Source of the DNA: ZC4RG20 sp963782445 | Lineage (GTDB): Bacteria; Pseudomonadota; Gammaproteobacteria; Steroidobacterales; Rariloculaceae | Reading direction: 5' to 3' | Assembly (NCBI GenBank): GCA_963782445.1 | Contig: CAWAJM010000001.1 | Span: 2,170,001-2,234,000 of the forward strand | DNA: 64,000 nt | Part shown: positions 59,488 through 64,000 of the stretch, in pieces | How the letters are laid out: every line of letters starts with the position of its first letter | How positions within the stretch are numbered: the stretch's first letter is position 1 | Notes under the pieces: generated by a model | Databases searched by the model: none | Told to the model about the DNA's origin: nothing | Seen by the model: the letters and a program-made list of their open reading frames with translations, nothing else | Program-made: the position numbers and the translations under genes

Positions 59488-60648
59488 ATGTCGCGACCAG
59501 GACCCGCAGGACTATCGGATGAACAGAGGGCCGAGATGTGGCGGCGGTGGAAGTCCGGCCAGCGGATGAGGGATATCGGACGAGCACTGGGCTTCGATCA
59601 TGGATCGATTCGCTCCCTGTTGGCTCAACGCGGTGGAATCGCTCCGCCGGCTCGTAGGCGAGCTCGAACCGCGCTGACCCTGGCGGAGCGCGAGGACATC
59701 TCGAGGGGCATCGCCGCGGGTAAGTCCTTCCGTTCGATCGCCGCGCAGCTCGGCCGCGCTCCCTCGACAGTGAGCCGAGAGGTTGAGCGACATGGAGGGC
59801 GGGCTCGGTATCGAGCGACCCGAGCAGACGACCGCGCTTGGCACTTGGCGCTGCGACCCAAGGAATGCCTGCTCGCCCAGAACCGCAAGCTGTGCCACAT
59901 CGTCGCGAGTAAACTGGCTCTTGATTGGTCGCCGGAACAGATCTCCGGTTGGCTGAAAATGCATTTTGCAGATGACGAGAGCTTGCGCGTGTCCCACGAG
60001 ACGATCTATCGAAGTCTTTTCATTCAGGCTCGCGGCGTGCTCAAAAAGGAGCTGATGGATCATCTCCGCTCCCGCCGGCGGCTGCGCCGCGCGGGCAAGG
60101 CCGACAAGGATAGCGAACAGCGTGGAAAGATTGTCGATGCCGTCTCCATCCGCCAGCGCCCTGCGGACGTTGAAGACCGAGCCATTCCAGGTCATTGGGA
60201 AGGCGATCTGATCAGTGGCTCGAAGAACAGTCATATCGTCACGCTCGTCGAGCGCCAATCGCGCTTCACGTCGCTCATCAAGGTCACGAACAAAGAGACC
60301 GCGACTGTGGTGGCCGCACTGACTCGACACGTCCGCAAACTCCCGGTAGCACTTCGACGCTCAGTAACGTGGGATCGAGGCCACGAGATGGCCAAGCACA
60401 AGGCCTTCACGGTCGCCACCGACGTGAATGTCTATTTCTGCGACCCCCACAGCCCGTGGCAGCGAGGAACGAACGAAAACACGAATCCGCTGCTGCGCCA
60501 GTACTTTCCGAAGGGAACCGACTTGTCGGTGTACTCTCAGTCAGAGCTCGACAAAGTCGCTCTGCGCTTGAACCAGCGCCCGCGAAAAACTTTGGGGTTC
60601 AAGACACCTGCTGATAAGCTTCAAGAGAGTGTTGCGTTCACCCGTTGA
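59488..60648 (+). CDS. IS30-family transposase
   Basis: The 386-residue protein starts at ATG 59488, 7 bp after an AGGAGAGG ribosome-binding site; a GTG two codons earlier is also open. The N-terminal HTH pair is MWRRWKSGQRMRDIGRALGF and ISRGIAAGKSFRSIAAQLGR followed by APSTVSREVERHGG. The DDE catalytic domain has the first Asp in HWEGDLISGSKNS, the second in TWDRGHEMAKHK and the Glu in RGTNENTNPLLRQYFPKG, all intact. The C-terminus LNQRPRKTLGFKTPADKL is typical. The transposase looks functional. Confidence 0.95.
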   Translation: MSRPGPAGLSDEQRAEMWRRWKSGQRMRDIGRALGFDHGSIRSLLAQRGGIAPPARRRARTALTLAEREDISRGIAAGKSFRSIAAQLGRAPSTVSREVERHGGRARYRATRADDRAWHLALRPKECLLAQNRKLCHIVASKLALDWSPEQISGWLKMHFADDESLRVSHETIYRSLFIQARGVLKKELMDHLRSRRRLRRAGKADKDSEQRGKIVDAVSIRQRPADVEDRAIPGHWEGDLISGSKNSHIVTLVERQSRFTSLIKVTNKETATVVAALTRHVRKLPVALRRSVTWDRGHEMAKHKAFTVATDVNVYFCDPHSPWQRGTNENTNPLLRQYFPKGTDLSVYSQSELDKVALRLNQRPRKTLGFKTPADKLQESVAFTR

Positions 60649-60678
60649 GCCCGCCACTGTTCTTGGGAAAGTAACGCC
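60629..60678 (+). repeat. IS30 right inverted end
   Basis: It begins GTGTTGCGTTCACCCGTTGA inside the end of the transposase gene and runs to GGGAAAGTAACGCC. It pairs with 59403-59452. A related sequence in opposite orientation occurs at 63341-63372. Confidence 0.65.
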
Positions 60679-60850
60679 CCAGTTTCGTCCCCAAAGCGGG
60701 ATGTGATTGCCCGAATTCGGGACGCTTTCGCGAGAAGAGCGCCGACGATCCGTCAGGGAACCTTGCCGCTTCAGGCACTTGCATTGGCCGCGCGTTTGGC
60801 ACGGTCGTTGCGTCAAGGCTTTCCGAAAGACGACGCATTGGGGGAAGTCG

Positions 60851-63338
60851 ATGACGGCCGATCGCAGAACATACCGCTTCGACGCTCTGTTCCAGGACCT
60901 TCGCTACGCCGTGCGCCTGCTCGGGCGCACCCCCGGTTTCACGGTCTTGTCCGTGCTAATTCTCGCGCTCGGCATTGGCGCGAACACCTCGATTTTCAGC
61001 GTCGTGAGCGCCGTGCTGATCAAGCCGTTGCCCTTCAAGGCGCCCGATCGGCTCGTATTCCTATGGGAGGACATGAGTGCGGGCGGCCTATCGGACCATA
61101 GCACCGTCGCACCGGCTAACTACGCGGATTGGAAAGCGCGCAGCCATTCGTTCGAGGACATGGCGCTGTTCAATGGCCTGCAGGAGTTCAGTCTCACCGG
61201 CGCCGGGGAGCCCGTGCGGGTCGGCGGTATCAGCGCGACCGGGAACTTTTTCTCGGTTCTCGGACTCACGCCGATCCTCGGCCGTACCTTCTCCCCGGCC
61301 GACGAAGGGCCTGACGCCACGCCCGTCGCCGTCGTGAGCCGAACGCTATGGGTCCGGCGCTTCGGCGCGGATCCGGAGCTCGTCGGGCGGAACATCGTGC
61401 TTAACGGCATCAAGCACACCGTCATCGGAGTCGTGCCGCCTGCGTTCCGCTATCCGAACAAGAACACGGAAATCTATGTACCGGCCTCGTTTACGCCCGC
61501 GGAGCTCGCACAGAGAAACGACCATTCCCTCTGGGTAATCGCGCGGCTGAAGCCCGGCGTCACCTTGGGGGATGCCCAGGCCGAGATGACTTCGGTCGCC
61601 AATGGCATGGAGAAGGATTATCCGGAATCGAACAAGAACGTCAGCGTTCTCGTGTCGCCGCTGCGCGAGGAGTTGGCGCGCGGCGCCGGCCTCCTCGGCG
61701 AGAGCGATGTTCGCGGGGCGCTCTTTGTCCTGCTCGGGGCCGTCACAACCGTTTTGCTCATTACCTGTGCGAACGTCGCGAATCTGCTCCTCGCTCGAGG
61801 GACGGCGCGTCGCAAAGAATTGGCCGTCCGTCAGGCGCTCGGCGCGAATCGAGGGCGTGTGCTGCGGCAACTCTTGACGGAAAGTGCGGTGCTCGGGGCC
61901 ATCGGACTTGGCCTGGGGATCGCGTTCTCGGCTGCATCGCTCGGCTATCTTTCGCGGCTCGTTCCCGGCACGCTGCCGAATGGTACGGCGCCGACGCTCG
62001 ATTGGCGCGTGCTCGCCTTCACAAGCGCGATCTCGCTGCTCACTGTGCTGCTGTTCGGCATAGGGCCCGCGATCGCCGCCGCGCGCATCGATTTCGCCAA
62101 TGCCGTCAAGCGCGACATCGGGCGCGGCGCGGGTCCACGCGGTGTATTCGCGGGCAACGCGCTCGTCGTCGGCGAGATCGCACTCACCGTCGTGCTACTC
62201 GCGGTAGCCGGGCTGCTGCTGCGCAGCTACGCGCGCCTGCTCGACGTTCGATCCGGGTTTTCGGCCAGATCACCTGCTTATCGCCGACACCGGAGGACTA
62301 TCACCATCGAAGTACCCGGACGCTGCGAGCCGCAGGGCCTTCTATGCCGGCGTCCTCGAACGAGTGCGTGGGCAACCGGGCGTCTCGAGCGCAGGCTACG
62401 TCACGAATCCTCCGCTGATGTTTCTGGGAGGCAGAGCGATCATCGCCGTCGAGGGGCAGCCGCCGCCGCGACCCAGCGACTTTGCACGAAGCATTGCCAG
62501 CGGCCGCGGCGTGAGTACGGGCTACCTCGAGACACTCGGGGTCCCCTTAATTCGGGGCCGACATCTCGACAGCCGAGACTCGGCCGGGGCGCCGCTCGCC
62601 GCCGTCATCAACGAGGCCATGGCGCGGGAGCGTTGGCCGGGTCTAGACCCCGTCGGCCGCCGATTCAGATTCGGCTTCCCTAACGCCCCTTGGATGACCG
62701 TCGTGGGCGTCGTGGCAAACACCAAGCAGATGGGGTTGGATGCCGCTCCGTACCCTGAATTCTATACTCCACTGCAGCAGACGAGCATCCAATCGTTCCT
62801 GTGGCCCCGCTATCTGCTCGTTCGGACAAAGCGCGATCCGCTTGCGCTCTCCGGCGCCGTGCGCAAGGCGGTCTGGGCCGTCGACCCGGCGCAACCCATC
62901 GACTTCCGCACCATGCGCGACGTCCTCGACGCGCAGCTCGCCAACCGGACGACCCAGCTCACGCTGATCGGCGGCTTCGCCGCGCTCGCGCTACTGCTCG
63001 CCTCGATCGGGCTCTACGGCGTGCTGTCCTACACGATCGCTCGGCGCAGATCGGAGATCGGCCTGCGGATGGCGCTCGGCGCGCAGCGCTCGAGCGTCGT
63101 CGCCTCCGTAGTCCGAAACGCGCTACTCATGGCGATGATCGGGCTCGCGATCGGGCTTGTCGCGTGCCTTGCCCTTTCGCGCCTGCTCGCCGCGTTCCTG
63201 TTCGACGTGCGGTCAACGGATCCGGTTACGTTCGCGGCCGCCTCTGCCGCGCTGCTGCTCGTGGCCCTCCTAGCGAGCTACGTGCCAGCGCGCAGGGCGG
63301 CCGACGTCGACCCAGCCACGGCACTGCGCATCGAGTGA
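60851..63338 (+). CDS. MacB/FtsX-type permease (ADOP family); +1-nt frameshift
   Basis: ATG 60851 follows GGGGGAAG. The first part carries DLRYAVRLLGRTPGFTVLSV, the first transmembrane helix, a MacB-like periplasmic domain (~50-260; EPVRVGGISATGNFFSVLGL) and FtsX helices with NVANLLLARGTARRKELAVR. Near residue 465 the frame (LLDVRSGFSARSPAY) departs from the family. Removing one T at 62243-62251 gives LLDVDPGFRPDHLLIADTGG and joins to the second half (LGVPLIRGRHLDSRDSAGAP, LIGGFAALALLLASIGLYGV, PARRAADVDPATALRIE). The repaired 828-residue protein has two FtsX units and no ATPase domain, as in the acidobacterial-type duplicated permeases. The ATPase partner is not in the window. Confidence 0.85.
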
Positions 63339-63340
63339 TT

Positions 63341-63372
63341 GCAGTGACATTCCCAAGAACAGCGGCCCGCTC
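63341..63372 (-). repeat. Relic of an IS30-type end
   Basis: The stretch beginning GCAGTGACATTCCCAAGAAC and continuing AGCGGCCCGCTC matches the reverse complement of the IS30 right end (60647-60678) at about 25 of 32 positions, including an uninterrupted 13-base TTCCCAAGAACAG. It starts 2 bp after the permease stop. No transposase sequence is seen beyond it. Confidence 0.5.
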
Positions 63373-63618
63373 GGTTCGCGACAGCTACCTGGCCGCCCGG
63401 AACCTGCGCGGCGGGAACGGACCTAGAGCGCTCCAACCGCTAGGGACGGCGATGCGGCGGAATCGCGCGCTCATCTCGGCCCCGGGGCCGCGATCACCGG
63501 TAACGGCCTTCCTAATGGCTCTCCGCCGCAATCCGGACGGGAGAACGTCGACCGTCTCGCGCAAGACCGAGCGGGCGACGCGCGCCGCCTGCGTCGCAGC
63601 AACAGGGGAAATCTGGCC

Positions 63619-63996
63619 CTACTGCTTCGGCCGTCCTTGCGTCAGCAGTTTGTCGAATTCGTCAAGCATATCGGGCATGCTCGTTGCGGCGGCAAACTCT
63701 CGGACCCACTTGACGATCCCATACGCCGCCGCGCGGTCGATGGCGCTGGCCCAGTCCGTTTCAGGCAGGATTGCCAGCGCATCGATGTCTCGGGTCAGCC
63801 GCGGCCGGCCCAACACGGAGGCGGCGACGCCGCCAATGACCATCCCGGAGATGCGTCCCGATTCGAGCCACTTCGCCAGGTCGGCGAGGGCTGCCTGAAG
63901 GGATGTGACAAAAGGCTCAGCCACCCAACGCCTGCCGCAATCGAGCCCACCGCTTGCGGACTTGCTGCGATTGAAGGTCGCGGTCTGGGTCCGCAC
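63619..63996 (-). CDS. Nucleotidyltransferase (AbiEii-like) gene with internal deletion
   Basis: The longest reading starts at ATG 63996; GTG 63924 (VAEPFVTSLQAALADL) is a more family-like start, and the true 5' end may lie beyond the window. The N-terminal nucleotidyltransferase motif is clear: MVIGGVAASVLGRPRLTRD with IDALA. After AIDRAAAYGI the sequence jumps directly to VKWVREFAAATSMPDMLDEF, which is the normal C-terminus of the family. The ~60-80 residues that usually carry the rest of the fold, including the later acidic residue, are missing in frame. The product is probably inactive. Members of this family serve as toxin or antitoxin components and in phage defence. Confidence 0.6.
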   Translation of the reverse strand: MRTQTATFNRSKSASGGLDCGRRWVAEPFVTSLQAALADLAKWLESGRISGMVIGGVAASVLGRPRLTRDIDALAILPETDWASAIDRAAAYGIVKWVREFAAATSMPDMLDEFDKLLTQGRPKQ

Positions 63997-64000
63997 TAAA

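Larger units (their letters stand above)
59403..60678 (+). mobile_element. IS30-family insertion sequence
   Basis: A single transposase gene is framed by imperfect inverted ends. Reading inward-outward from GTGTTGC, the reverse complement of 59403-59452 matches 60629-60678 at about 34 of 50 positions, including GTGTTGC, ACCC, TTGAGC, CGCC and GGGA. The right end overlaps the transposase stop region. Element length is ~1.28 kb, usual for IS30. No target-site duplication could be assigned by eye, so the outer limits are approximate. Confidence 0.75.

Noticed and set aside
62261..62272. A frameshift at GGCCAGATCACC in the MacB-like gene
   Set aside because: Placing the extra base there gives DVRSGFSADHLL, but placing it 15 bases earlier at GACGTTCGA gives the family sequence DVDPGFRPDHLL, which fits better.

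Overview
The window is GC-rich DNA of a free-living proteobacterium, most probably a gammaproteobacterium of the Nevskiales/Steroidobacter kind. That placement is an inference from the YbiT-type ABC-F gene and the style of the T6SS locus; nothing in the window fixes it. No rRNA, tRNA or CRISPR array was recognised.

Positions 1-32,625 are almost entirely one minus-strand type VI secretion (T6SS) locus, transcribed from tssA near 32.6 kb towards the left edge. In transcription order it holds tssA, tssB, tssC, hcp, tagJ, tssE, tssF, tssG, clpV, a small unknown gene and vgrG. Next comes a cargo and adaptor block: DUF6484, DUF2169, a catalytically dead ketosynthase-like protein, a PAAR-like DUF4150 protein, two unknown genes, a HEAT-repeat protein, a two-helix membrane peptide and a Cys/His hydrolase-like protein. 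The locus ends with fha, tssJ, tssK, tssL, tssM, a tagF-PP2C fusion, the kinase ppkA and a secreted Sel1-repeat protein cut by the window edge. All core parts are present. The kinase, phosphatase, FHA protein and a TssL with a DRTVLRP motif suggest post-translational control by threonine phosphorylation.

Positions 33-46 kb hold accessory genes. They are a DUF4474 protein, a secreted AhpD-like protein, a membrane protein with a threefold repeat, two sensor proteins (one apparently truncated), and an operon of exported proteins (MBL-fold hydrolase, DUF1592 c-type haem protein, DUF1552 protein, ankyrin protein). Positions 46.5-52.9 kb hold a haem-motif outer-membrane porin with a strong terminator, a decayed PQQ-dehydrogenase, ybiT, a DEAD-box RNA helicase and a Crp/Fnr regulator. 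From 53 kb to the end come a membrane sulfatase-fold transferase, an exported MDR oxidoreductase, an exported MmgE/PrpD protein, an FtsX permease remnant, a membrane-anchored Mrr-like nuclease, an IS30-family element, a MacB/FtsX-type permease and an internally deleted nucleotidyltransferase gene.

The most striking cross-cutting observation is that five otherwise intact genes (tagF-PP2C, tagJ, the DEAD-box helicase, the MacB-like permease and the MBL hydrolase) are each broken or extended by one extra base at the same short sequence. GACGTTC is read where homology predicts GACGTC, and this occurs on both coding strands. A DNA-level cause such as a systematic sequencing error at a particular context is more likely than five independent mutations.
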